Shown here in pieces: positions 8,361 to 16,838 of a stretch of 64,000 nt of DNA. Made by a program: the position numbers and the translations under genes. Each line of letters begins with the position of its first letter. Position 1 is the first letter of the stretch. Under the pieces are notes generated by a model that saw nothing but the letters and a program-made list of their open reading frames with translations, was not told where the DNA came from and did not search any database. Source of the stretch: 66-474 sp963771735 (GTDB taxonomy: Bacteria > Pseudomonadota > Gammaproteobacteria > Xanthomonadales > Rhodanobacteraceae); NCBI GenBank assembly GCA_963771735.1, contig CAVYUN010000002.1, forward strand, positions 930,001-994,000, given 5' to 3'.

Positions 8361-9089
8361 TCACGGTCGCCCGCCACATCCGGTCGCGCATCGCGAAATA
8401 TTGCGCGGGCTGCCATCGTTGCGGAGACCAGTAGTCGTGGGCGCTGCAGTTGGCGTCATGGGCCCATTGAAGCTGATTCCAGGCGCGTTGCCGCAGCTCA
8501 TCTCGACTCCAAAGTCGAAACCCACGTGCGAACCGGTCATTTCCATTCGTGCTTCGGCCAGTTCGAGCGCCATACGTTTTTTCGCCACCTTGTCGCCGTA
8601 GATGGGCAACAACTGGTGCAAGGTTGTGTCGGCCTGTTGATGCTGTGCCGGCGTCAAGGCGCTGCAGATGCCGTCGCGAGCCCTCACGAAGGAAGGGTAG
8701 TTGCGTTGCGACGCCAACGTCAGCCACGCGCAGGCCTTCGCCGGGTCCTTTCTGACGCCGCGACCGTTGTAGTACATCATGCCGATACCAAGTTGTGAAA
8801 GTTTGTCGGCATAGCGGGCCCCGAGTTTGAAATACTTGAGCGCGCCCGCGTAGTCACCCTTGAACAATCGAATTAGGCCGGCGTGTTCGCCAAACTGGTC
8901 GGGGTGCCCCCAAGTGTCGGCCTTCCTGAAGTTGCGGAGCAGGCTCTTGATGTATGGCGTCGCCACGGGGGGCGGTGGCTCTGCACCGCCACTGCTCGCG
9001 GTGGACTTCGCCGGTACCGCGGCCAATGCGATGCCGACAAGTGCAGTCATCGTCGTCGCGAGCAGAATTTGCTGCAAAAGATGTTTCAT
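8361..9089 (-). CDS. Secreted Sel1/TPR-repeat protein, C-terminus probably frameshifted
   Basis: The 242-residue frame starts with a signal peptide (about residues 1-24, basic then hydrophobic, ending ALAA). Residues 75-125 form Sel1-type helical repeats (GDYAGALKYFKLGARYADKLS, then GIGMMYYNGRGVRKDPAKACAW, each cut here below the limit). Past about residue 180 the frame becomes low-complexity Thr/Pro. In a neighbouring frame over the same bases there is a more protein-like tail with YWSPQRW, YFAMRDRMWRATVTVG, which I take as the true C-terminus, so a frameshift near 8400-8520 is likely. Function unknown; Sel1 proteins are usually scaffolds. It lies upstream of the broken lptM on the same strand. 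Confidence 0.65.
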   Translation of the reverse strand: MKHLLQQILLATTMTALVGIALAAVPAKSTASSGGAEPPPPVATPYIKSLLRNFRKADTWGHPDQFGEHAGLIRLFKGDYAGALKYFKLGARYADKLSQLGIGMMYYNGRGVRKDPAKACAWLTLASQRNYPSFVRARDGICSALTPAQHQQADTTLHQLLPIYGDKVAKKRMALELAEARMEMTGSHVGFDFGVEMSCGNAPGISFNGPMTPTAAPTTTGLRNDGSPRNISRCATGCGGRP

Positions 9090-9228
9090 TTTGATTGTGC
9101 CTTGCTTTGCTTGGTCAGCATACTACCCAGCCCGGATACAACTAAGGCTGCAGCGACATCTGCAAGGTGCTGGCAATGATGATCCGGCGCGTATGTCTCA
9201 ATGCCCGGGAGGCTGGTGACAACAGGCA

Positions 9229-9699
9229 TCAAGGCGCTACCAAGTCTTTGCGGTGGCGCCAAGCGTCGCTGCCGTCCTCATAGAAATGATGCAGACGCGC
9301 GACGCGCGTATAGCCACGTCGTTCGTACAGCGCGATGGCGGAAGCGTTGTCGGGGCGGACTTCCAGTTGCATGGTATGGCAACCGCGCGCGCGCGCATCC
9401 ACTTCGGCGGCTGCCAGCAGCGTGCCACCGAGTCCGGTGCCGCGCGCATGTGCGCTGACCGCCAGCGAGTACAGGTGCGCGATACGTGTATTGCGCCGAT
9501 AAAACACTACCGCGGCGGCATCCACCGTGCCCGGTCGGCCTGCGACCAGCACCGTCGCAGTGGCGCTGCCGATGTGCCGGCGCCATTGCGCACGGCTGAT
9601 TCGGTCGATGTCGAAGGTTGCATGCTCAAGTGCGAGCAGGGCTTCGAGGTCGGCCACGGTTGCGCGCCGGATTCGTGCGGCTTCGCGGATTCGAGGCAT
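9229..9699 (-). CDS. RimI-like GNAT N-acetyltransferase
   Basis: A 156-residue GNAT enzyme. The acetyl-CoA pyrophosphate loop is RGTGLGG following LAVSAHA, preceded by strand IAHLYSLAV, and the C-terminal part carries EVRPDNASAIALYERRGY, the typical motif B of RimI-like proteins. The acceptor is unknown. I prefer ATG 9699 (MPRIREA) to the TTG 36 nt further out. It is divergent from a RimK-like ATP-grasp gene; GNAT and RLAN/RimK-like genes are often neighbours, which suggests modification of a shared peptide or protein. Confidence 0.8.
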   Translation of the reverse strand: MPRIREAARIRRATVADLEALLALEHATFDIDRISRAQWRRHIGSATATVLVAGRPGTVDAAAVVFYRRNTRIAHLYSLAVSAHARGTGLGGTLLAAAEVDARARGCHTMQLEVRPDNASAIALYERRGYTRVARLHHFYEDGSDAWRHRKDLVAP

Positions 9700-9864
9700 G
9701 CGCACAAGCGTGGCGTACCGCTTGTCGATGCGCAAGCCTGAATCAGGACCGGACGCTCAAGTGCCGGTCGCTTGCGTTCGACGCCATGGATGCCGACACT
9801 GCGCCTGTCCCGGTCGTTGGGCGTGCATCGCCATCCGGACCGGAACCATTCGGGAAGGTTGCCC

Positions 9865-11346
9865 ATGAGTCGGCTGGTCATCGTCGTGGAAAAAACTTCG
9901 GACTGGGGTTCGTACTACCCGTCCGACAACGTCGTCACTGCGATGCAGTACCTGCGCGAACCCGTGGATGGCGGCGAGCGCACGCACGTCATCAATTTGT
10001 GCCGCAATTACAAGTACCTTGGCATCGGCCATTACGTGTCGTTGCTGGGCGAGGCACGCGGACACCGCGTGATTCCGTCGGTACGCACGATCAGCGACCT
10101 GCGCAAGCGTGCGCTGTACGGTCTCGACGTGGAAGACCTCAACCAGAAGCTGACGCGTTTCCTGCCCGCCGGCGGACAGGACACCACTGATCTCGGCATC
10201 CTGGTGTATTTCGGCGTGACTTCCTACCCCGCCCTGCAGGATCTGGCGCGGCAGGTGTTCGAGACGTTTCCGTGCCCGCTGCTGCGCATCGAGTTCGAGC
10301 GCGACCGGGTCTGGCAGATCAGCGCGATCAAGCCGGTCGGCCTGCACACGCTTGACGATGCCCAGGAGGATTCCTTCGCGCAGGCGCTGGATGCATTCTC
10401 CAAGCGCCTGTGGCGCAAGCCGCGTGCACGCAAACTGTATCGCTACGACCTTGCAATGCTGGTCAATCCCAAGGAAGCAATGCCGCCCTCCAATGCGCGC
10501 GCTCTCAAGCAGTTCATCATCGCCGGCAAGGATCTCGGCATCGACGTCGATCCCATCCAGAAGAACGACTATCCGCGCCTCGCCGAATACGATGGCCTGT
10601 TCATTCGAGAGACCACGGCTCCCGACGATCACACCTACCGCTTCGCGCACAAGGCCGAGCGCGAAGGCATGGTGGTGGTGGACGATCCGACCTCGATCCT
10701 CCGTTGCACCAACAAGATCTACCTGAACGACCTGTTGCGCGCGCACAAACTGGCGGTGCCACGCTCGGAGGTGCTGTATCGCGAGGATTCGAAACAGTTG
10801 CACGAATTGCCCGAAAGACTGGGGTTTCCGTTGGTGCTGAAGATTCCGGATGGTTCGTTTTCACGGGGTGTGGTCAAGGTGGAGGATCCCGCGCAGCTGG
10901 CAAAGGCGGCGGGACATCTTTTCCAGAGCACGGCGCTGCTGATCGCGCAGGAGTTCCTCTACACCGAATTCGACTGGCGGGTCGGCGTGTTCAACCGCAA
11001 GCCGCTGTACGCCTGCAAGTACTTCATGTCGCGTGGGCACTGGCAGATCTACAACCACAGTGCGCGCGGCAGCGCGCGTTCGGGCGGTTTCGAGTGTCTC
11101 AAGGTCGAAGATGCGCCTGCCGAAGTGGTCCGGCTTGCCGTGCGAGGTTCGGCGGCGATCGGCAATGGCCTGTATGGCGTGGACATCAAGCAGACCCGCG
11201 ATCGCACGGTATTGATCGAGGTCAACGACAATCCCTCGATCGATGCCGGGGTGGAAGACGCCGAACTCGGCGACGACTTGTACCGGCAAGTCATGCACGA
11301 ACTGTTGAGGCGGATGGAGGCCAAACGCAACGGCGTCAGCGCCTGA
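9865..11346 (+). CDS. RimK-family ATP-grasp ligase with N-terminal RLAN domain
   Basis: A 493-residue protein: the first ~200 residues match the RimK-like ATP-grasp N-terminal (RLAN) domain, with VEKTSDWGSYYPS at the start, and the rest is an ATP-grasp ligase core. Visible are LVLKIPDGSFSRGVVKV (nucleotide-binding loop), EFLYTEFDWRVGVFNRK, and the metal-binding end LIEVNDNPSID. RimK-type enzymes join an amino acid such as glutamate to a carboxyl terminus; the substrate here is unknown. Start ATG 9865 is chosen because homology begins at MSRLVIVV. It is divergent from the GNAT gene, and its stop overlaps the next, convergent gene by 11 nt. Confidence 0.85.
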   Translation: MSRLVIVVEKTSDWGSYYPSDNVVTAMQYLREPVDGGERTHVINLCRNYKYLGIGHYVSLLGEARGHRVIPSVRTISDLRKRALYGLDVEDLNQKLTRFLPAGGQDTTDLGILVYFGVTSYPALQDLARQVFETFPCPLLRIEFERDRVWQISAIKPVGLHTLDDAQEDSFAQALDAFSKRLWRKPRARKLYRYDLAMLVNPKEAMPPSNARALKQFIIAGKDLGIDVDPIQKNDYPRLAEYDGLFIRETTAPDDHTYRFAHKAEREGMVVVDDPTSILRCTNKIYLNDLLRAHKLAVPRSEVLYREDSKQLHELPERLGFPLVLKIPDGSFSRGVVKVEDPAQLAKAAGHLFQSTALLIAQEFLYTEFDWRVGVFNRKPLYACKYFMSRGHWQIYNHSARGSARSGGFECLKVEDAPAEVVRLAVRGSAAIGNGLYGVDIKQTRDRTVLIEVNDNPSIDAGVEDAELGDDLYRQVMHELLRRMEAKRNGVSA

Positions 11347-11680
11347 TGGCGGTTGTCCGTCCTGCGGGCTTCGATCGCCCACGCGGCGAGGTGCGGCCTT
11401 CACGCCAACGCACGGCCTGTACGCGTCGGCTGCGTTTCGGGCGTTCGCTGCGGGGGGTGGCGGGGAAGCTATGTGGTCCGGACAAGCACAGGCGTCTTGC
11501 CAACAGCAACAGCAACGGTGCTGCCAGTAGCCAGAAAGCCGCAGACCAGCCAAGGGTCGCGTTACGCCAGGGCAGGGGCGTGAGTCCGTACAACACGACA
11601 CCACAGGCAAGCCAGGTGGCAGCGGCGAGGGTCAGCGCATCGGGGAGGCGACCGGGTACTGTTGCATATCGGCGTTGCAT
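11336..11680 (-). CDS. Small two-span membrane protein
   Basis: A 114-residue hypothetical protein from ATG 11680 (MQRRYATVPG). Two hydrophobic helices are evident, ALTLAAATWLACGVVLYGL and AAFWLLAAPLLLLLAR, joined by a short loop (TPLPWRNATLGW); the C-terminal 40 residues are strongly basic and probably cytoplasmic. A membrane gene of this kind next to aroE is something I associate with Xanthomonadales, but no function is known. It is divergent from aroE (86 nt) and convergent with the RimK-like gene. Confidence 0.6.
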   Translation of the reverse strand: MQRRYATVPGRLPDALTLAAATWLACGVVLYGLTPLPWRNATLGWSAAFWLLAAPLLLLLARRLCLSGPHSFPATPRSERPKRSRRVQAVRWREGRTSPRGRSKPAGRTTAIRR

Positions 11681-11754
11681 GGTGGATCCCTGCAGTGGCG
11701 GCAGCCCCAGCTTGCAAGGCCCGCGTCTCACGGAATGGGACAGGGTCGCGGGCT

Positions 11755-11760
11755 TACACT
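11755..11760 (+). promoter_or_regulatory. -10 box adjacent to aroE start (possible leaderless promoter)
   Basis: TACACT ends 6 nt before the aroE ATG at 11767, and the short gap GGGTCG has no useful Shine-Dalgarno spacing. No convincing -35 is visible. Confidence 0.4.
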
Positions 11761-11766
11761 GGGTCG

Positions 11767-12597
11767 ATGACTGTCATTCCGCGCTACGCCGTGTTCGGCC
11801 ATCCCGTCGCGCATTCGCTGTCACCGCGGCTGCACGCGCAGTTCGCTGCGCAGTGCGGCTTCGCGCTGGAATACACCGCGATCGACGCGGCACCCGACAC
11901 GTTCGTCGATGAAGTCCGGGCCTTCTTTGGCGCCGGCGGCCGAGGCGCCAACGTCACCTTGCCGCACAAGACGGCTGCGTTCGAATTTGCTGATGTGCGT
12001 ACGTCCACCGCGCAGCGATTGGGCGTGGCCAACGTGCTGACGTGCCTGCCGGATGGGCGCATCGAAGCCGACAGCAACGATGGCGCCGGGATGCTCGCCG
12101 ACATGCGCGGGCGTTGCAGCGTCGATCCGCGTGGACGCGACGTGCTGTTGCTGGGCGCCGGTGGAGCCGCGCGCGCGGCGGCGTTCGCGCTGCTGGATGC
12201 CGGCGTGCAAAACCTCCTGATTGCCAATCGTACGTCAGCGCGCGCGCAGTCGTTGGTCGGTGCACTGCCCGGGTCGGCCGAGGCAGTGCGTTGGGATGCG
12301 CTGGAGGGTTGCCCTGCCTTCGACCTGGTCGTCAACGCGACTTCGGCCGGGGTACAACACGCCGCGCTGGTGTTGTCTGCATCACTGCTGCACGCAGGCA
12401 CCATTGCGTACGACCTGAGCTACGGAGTGGCCGCCCGGCCCTTTCTGGACTGGGCGAACCGTGTTGGTTGTGCGGCGGCCTTCGACGGCCTCGGCATGCT
12501 GGTCGAGACCGCGGCTGCATCGTTCCAACGCTGGCACGGCGTGCGGCCGGATACACGCGCCGCGTTGCAGGCAATCAGCGTAGATACTCGTCCTTGA
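11767..12597 (+). CDS. aroE: AroE, shikimate dehydrogenase
   Basis: NADPH-dependent reduction of 3-dehydroshikimate to shikimate in the aromatic amino acid pathway. The 276-residue protein has substrate motifs HSLSPRLHAQF and NVTLPHK (catalytic Lys), the Asp in SNDGAG (most relatives have NTDG, so Ser-Asn replaces Asn-Thr), and a Rossmann domain with LLGAGGAARA. Asn/Arg for the NADP phosphate are seen in IANRTSARA. Start is ATG 11767, where homology begins. The 3' end overlaps the convergent gamma carbonic anhydrase gene by 23 nt. Confidence 0.95.
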   Translation: MTVIPRYAVFGHPVAHSLSPRLHAQFAAQCGFALEYTAIDAAPDTFVDEVRAFFGAGGRGANVTLPHKTAAFEFADVRTSTAQRLGVANVLTCLPDGRIEADSNDGAGMLADMRGRCSVDPRGRDVLLLGAGGAARAAAFALLDAGVQNLLIANRTSARAQSLVGALPGSAEAVRWDALEGCPAFDLVVNATSAGVQHAALVLSASLLHAGTIAYDLSYGVAARPFLDWANRVGCAAAFDGLGMLVETAAASFQRWHGVRPDTRAALQAISVDTRP

Positions 12598-13105
12598 GCT
12601 CGACGTAGTGATGCGCCGAATAACGCAAGGCCTCGATTTCCGCGTCGCCCAATTTGCGGACGCAGCGTGCCGGGTTGCCGACCCACAGCTCGCCCTCGCC
12701 CACGACCTTGCCGGGCGCGACCAGCGCGCCGGCGCCGATGAAGGCATGGCGTTTCACCACCGCGCCGTCCAGCACCGTCGCGTGCATGCCGATCAGGCAG
12801 CAGTCCCCGATCGTGCATGCGTGCACCACCGCGGCGTGGCCGATGGTGACGTCCGTGCCCACGATGCACGGGAATCCGCCCGGCGAATACGGACCGTCAT
12901 GGGTGACGTGCAGTACCGCCGCGTCCTGCACGTTGGTGCGCGCGCCGATGCGGATTTTCTCCACGTCGCCACGCACCGTCGCGCCCGGCCATACCGACAC
13001 ATCGTCGCCCAGTTCCACGTCGCCGATCACCGTGGCGGCAGGATCCACGTAGACGCGCGCGCCGAGTTTCGGCAGTACTCCGCGGTAGGCTCGCAGGTTG
13101 GCCAT
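12575..13105 (-). CDS. Gamma-class carbonic anhydrase family protein (YrdA-like)
   Basis: A 176-residue left-handed beta-helix protein with hexapeptide repeats: GDVELGDDVSVWPGATVRGD, VGTDVTIGHAAVVHACTIGD, LIGMHATVLDGAVV. The zinc-ligand histidines of the family are in place (H in VLHVTHD region, TIGHAAVVH), as are the conserved Arg-Asp (RGDV) and Gln (NVQD). Members may hydrate CO2 or bind other acyl substrates; most YrdA-type proteins have weak or no proven activity. Start is ATG 13105 (MANLRAY) with GGGAAG upstream. Its end overlaps aroE. Confidence 0.88.
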   Translation of the reverse strand: MANLRAYRGVLPKLGARVYVDPAATVIGDVELGDDVSVWPGATVRGDVEKIRIGARTNVQDAAVLHVTHDGPYSPGGFPCIVGTDVTIGHAAVVHACTIGDCCLIGMHATVLDGAVVKRHAFIGAGALVAPGKVVGEGELWVGNPARCVRKLGDAEIEALRYSAHHYVELKDEYLR

Positions 13106-13162
13106 TGTGCTTCCCTCTCGCATGGGTCACGATGCCGTTCATCCTAGCGCTCGTCTGCAACG

Positions 13163-14569
13163 ATGGATACGCCGATTCCCGAGTTGAACGAAATGCTGCA
13201 ACGCCAGCGCGAGGCATGGCGTGCGAACACGCCGGACCTGCCGCAGCGTCTGGATGATCTGGCGCGCCTGCGCGCGGCATTCAAGGCAAGGTTGGAGGAT
13301 TTCGCGCGTGCGGTGAGTGAGGACTTTGGGCGCCGCCCGCGCGTCGAGACGCTGCTGGCCGACGGCATGCCGGTGCTGCACGAGATCGATCACGTGCGCA
13401 GACACTTGCGGCGCTGGATGCGTCCGCGACGCGTGGCCGCCGATGCCACGTTCTGGCCGGCGGGTTGCCGGATCATGACCAGGCCGCTGGGCGTGGTCGG
13501 TGTCATCAGCCCATGGAACTACCCGGTCAACCTCGCGTTGGTGCCCCTGGTGGACGCGCTCGCGGCCGGCAACCACGTGATGCTGAAGCCTTCCGAGCAC
13601 ACACCGCGTACGTCTGCCCTGCTGGCTGAGCTGCTGGCCGGGATATTTTCCCCCGAGCGTGTTGCTGTGGTACAGGGCGGTGTCGATACCGCCGCCGCGT
13701 TCGCGGCGTTGCCGTTCGAGCACCTGCTGTTCACGGGTTCGACCGCCGTGGGCGCCAGGGTACTGGCCACCGCTGCCCACAACCTTACGCCGGTGACGCT
13801 GGAACTGGGCGGCAAGTCTCCGGCCATCGTGGCCCCGGGTTGCGTGAATGCGCGCAATGCCGACCGGATCGCCGCGGGCAAATTCCTCAACGCCGGCCAG
13901 ACCTGCATCGCGCCCGACTACGTGCTGGTCCATGAGGCCGAACGCGACGCGCTGGTCGCGTTGCTGCGCGAATATGTCGGGCGCCACTACCCGTCGCTGC
14001 TCGATGGCGGGGATTACGCCAGCATTATCAACGATGCGCAGTACTCGCGCCTCACCGGATGGCTGGACCTGGCCCGCGCGGAGGGCGCGAATATCATTCC
14101 GTTGTCGAAGGCCGCAGCGAACGATCCGTCGCGGCGTATCCTCGTGCCGACCGTGGTGCTGGATGCGCCCGAATCGGTGACCCTGATGCGCGAGGAAATC
14201 TTCGGGCCGGTGTTGCCGCTGGTGACCTATCGGGAGTTCGACGACGTCATCGGATACGTCAACGCGCGACCGCGACCGCTGGCGCTGTACATCTTCGACG
14301 ACGACCGCGCCCGCATCGGACGCGTGCTGGATGCCTGCGTCGCGGGCAGCGTCGCCGTCAACGACACGGTATTCCAGTTTGCACAGTCACGCCTGCCATT
14401 CGGTGGCATCGGACCCTCCGGCATGGGCGCCTATCACGGACATGCCGGGTTTCTCGCGTTTTCCAAACAGATGCCGGTGTTCCGGCAGGCGCGCTGGTCG
14501 GCGACGGGGTGGCTGCGGCCGCCATACGGCGCACAGGTCGAGCGACTGCTGCGTTTCCTGTTGCGATGA
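13163..14569 (+). CDS. Aldehyde dehydrogenase, coniferyl aldehyde dehydrogenase-like
   Basis: A 468-residue NAD(P)-dependent ALDH of the short, class-3-like group that includes coniferyl aldehyde dehydrogenases. Motifs: cofactor region VISPWNYPVNLAL and KPSEHTP, TGSTAVGARV, catalytic Glu in LELGGKSPAIV, and nucleophile Cys in NAGQTCIAPDYVLV; the C-terminal SRLPFGGIGPSGMGAYHG is typical. It lacks a signal peptide. The true aldehyde is not inferable; long-chain and aromatic aldehydes are both known in the group. It is a single gene, divergent from the carbonic anhydrase gene with a 57-nt gap. Confidence 0.88.
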   Translation: MDTPIPELNEMLQRQREAWRANTPDLPQRLDDLARLRAAFKARLEDFARAVSEDFGRRPRVETLLADGMPVLHEIDHVRRHLRRWMRPRRVAADATFWPAGCRIMTRPLGVVGVISPWNYPVNLALVPLVDALAAGNHVMLKPSEHTPRTSALLAELLAGIFSPERVAVVQGGVDTAAAFAALPFEHLLFTGSTAVGARVLATAAHNLTPVTLELGGKSPAIVAPGCVNARNADRIAAGKFLNAGQTCIAPDYVLVHEAERDALVALLREYVGRHYPSLLDGGDYASIINDAQYSRLTGWLDLARAEGANIIPLSKAAANDPSRRILVPTVVLDAPESVTLMREEIFGPVLPLVTYREFDDVIGYVNARPRPLALYIFDDDRARIGRVLDACVAGSVAVNDTVFQFAQSRLPFGGIGPSGMGAYHGHAGFLAFSKQMPVFRQARWSATGWLRPPYGAQVERLLRFLLR

Positions 14570-14641
14570 TCGTGGCGTCGCGGCGCCGTCTTGATTTTGC
14601 AACGTGGCAACGCCACGCTGGGGGATCATCCGGAGTGCGGC

Positions 14642-16723
14642 ATGCCCAACGACAATCCCCTGCTCAGCGACGCGACCTTGCCGGCGTTCTCGAAGATTGC
14701 TGCGAAGGACGTGGTGCCAGCGGTCGACACGATCCTGGCTGATTACCAGTACGGCATCGATGCCATCATCGCCCCCGATGCGCCGCACGACTTCGAGCGC
14801 GTGATGCTGGAACAGGAACGCCTCGACCAGCGGCTGGCGCGGGCGTGGGCGCCGGTATCGCATCTGCACGCGGTCGCCGATACCCCGGAATTGCGCCAGG
14901 CCTACGAGACTGGCCGAGGAGAAGGTCACCGATTTCGCCAGTGCACTGGGGCAAAATCGCGACCTGTACGCCGCGGTGCAGGCGGTCGCCGACGCGCCGG
15001 ATTTCGCGCAACGCCACGCGCCTCCGAGCGCGCGCTGGTCGAGCATGCCTTGCGCGACTTCAGGTTGTCCGGTGTCGCGCTCGCGGAACCCGCGCGCACC
15101 CGTTTTCAGGGAAATTGCCAACGAACTCGCCAAACTCGCAACCGCGTTTTCCAACGCGGTGCTGGATGCCACCGATGCCTGGCAGGAACACATCGAGGAC
15201 GAACGCGACCTCGCCGGCATCCCCGAATCCGGCCGCGCGGTGCTGCGCGAATATGCGCGTGAAGGCGGGCTCGGATGGCTGGCAGGTCACGCTGAAACAG
15301 CCCGCGGTGCAGGCGGTGCTGACCTACGCCGACAACCGTTCCTTGCGCGAGCGGGTGTACTGGGCGTACCAGACCCGCGCTTCCGACCAGGGTCCGAATG
15401 CCGGCAGCTACGACAATTCCGAACGCATGGAAAGGATCCTGGCGCTGCGCCACGAGGCCGCGCGGCTGCTCGGGTTACGCCAACGCCGCCGAGGAGTCGC
15501 TGGCTACCAAGATGGCGGAGACGCCGGACCAGGTACTGGCGTTCCTGCGCGACCTGATTGCGCGCGCCAAACCGGTCGCGCAGCGCGAACTGGAGGAACT
15601 GCGCGGGTTTGCGCGTACCGAACTGGGGCTGGACACACTGGAATCATGGGATGTCGCCTACGCGTCGGAAAAATTGCGCCGCGCGCGTTATGCGCTCGAC
15701 GAGGAGCAACTGAAAGCCTACTTTCCGCTGCCATCGGTACTGGACGGCATGTTCGCGCTGGCCGGCCAGTTGTACGGCATCACGGTGGAACCCGCGCGCG
15801 AGCCTGTCGACACCTGGCATCCCGACGTGCGTTACTGCGAGCTGCGCGATGCCGACGGCGAACCGATCGCGGGCGTCTACCTCGATCTGTACGCGCGTTC
15901 CGGCAAGCGTGGCGGCGCGTGGATGGACGTGTGCCGCGCGCGCTTCCGCGACGGCGGCGACTTGCAGCTTCCGGTCGCCTTCCTCACCTGCAATTTCGCG
16001 CCGCCCACGGGCGAGCGGCCGGCGCTGCTGACCCACGACGACGTGCAGACCATCTTCCACGAGTTCGGCCACGGCCTGCACCACATGCTGACCACGATCG
16101 ACCTGCCTTCGGTTGGCGGCATCGATGGTGTGGAGTGGGACGCGGTGGAACTGCCCAGCCAGTTCATGGAGAACTTCTGCTGGAACCGGCAGGCGCTGGA
16201 CCTGTTCGCGAAGCACTGGTCCAGTGGTGAAAAACTGCCCGACGAATTGTTCGACAGGATGCTGGCCGCCCGGCATTTCCAGGCCGGCATGTTTCTGTGC
16301 CGGCAACTCGAATTCGGCCTGTTCGATTTCCTGCTGCACGCCAATTACGACCCGGCCCGCGGTGCGCGCGTGATGGAGACGCTGGAAACCGCGCGGCGCG
16401 AGGCTGCGGTACTGCATCCGCCCGCGTGGCAGCGCTTCCCGCACGCATTCACGCACATCTTCGCGGGCGGCTATGCGGCCGGGTACTACAGTTACCTGTG
16501 GGCCGAGGTGCTGTCCGCCGACGTCTTCGGCGCCTTCGAAGAGCACGCCGTCGAAAACCGGACCGATGCCAACGGCAGCGTGATCGACGCCGCGACCGGC
16601 GCGCGTTTCCGCGACGAATTCCTCGCCGTCGGCGCCAGCCGTCCGGCACTGGAAAGCTTCATCGCGTTCAGAGGGCGCCCGCCGCAACCGGATGCGTTGC
16701 TGCGTTCCTACGGGTTGGCGTGA
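14642..16723 (+). pseudogene. prlC: M3-family oligopeptidase A (PrlC-like), interrupted by about five frameshifts
   Basis: Summed over frames the gene would encode about 694 residues, the normal size of PrlC/OpdA, a cytoplasmic zinc endopeptidase that clears signal peptides. It starts at ATG 14642 (MPNDNPLLSD). Frame breaks occur near 14908, 15015, 15106, 15270 and 15470, each restoring recognisable M3 sequence in the new frame (for example EEKVTDFASALGQN, EHALRDFRLSGVAL, EIANELAKLATAFSN, GWQVTLKQPAVQ, YANAAEESLATKM). From 15473 to the stop it is intact, with HEFGHGLHHML at the active site. An intact long 3' part plus clustered shifts suggests either recent decay or local sequence error. Confidence 0.85.
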
Positions 16724-16838
16724 GCGGATCGGGGTGTCCGAACGCGCTGTTCGAAGCGCGGAGCAGGTGCGCGGCATCCGGATGAATCCGGGTCGCGTGC
16801 TGCGATAATCGGGAACCCGCCACGTCGAAGGTGGATCC

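Noticed and set aside
7990..8601. Plus-strand 203-codon frame over the lptM region
   Set aside because: No family resemblance; the minus strand carries the LptM signature and the end of the Sel1 gene.
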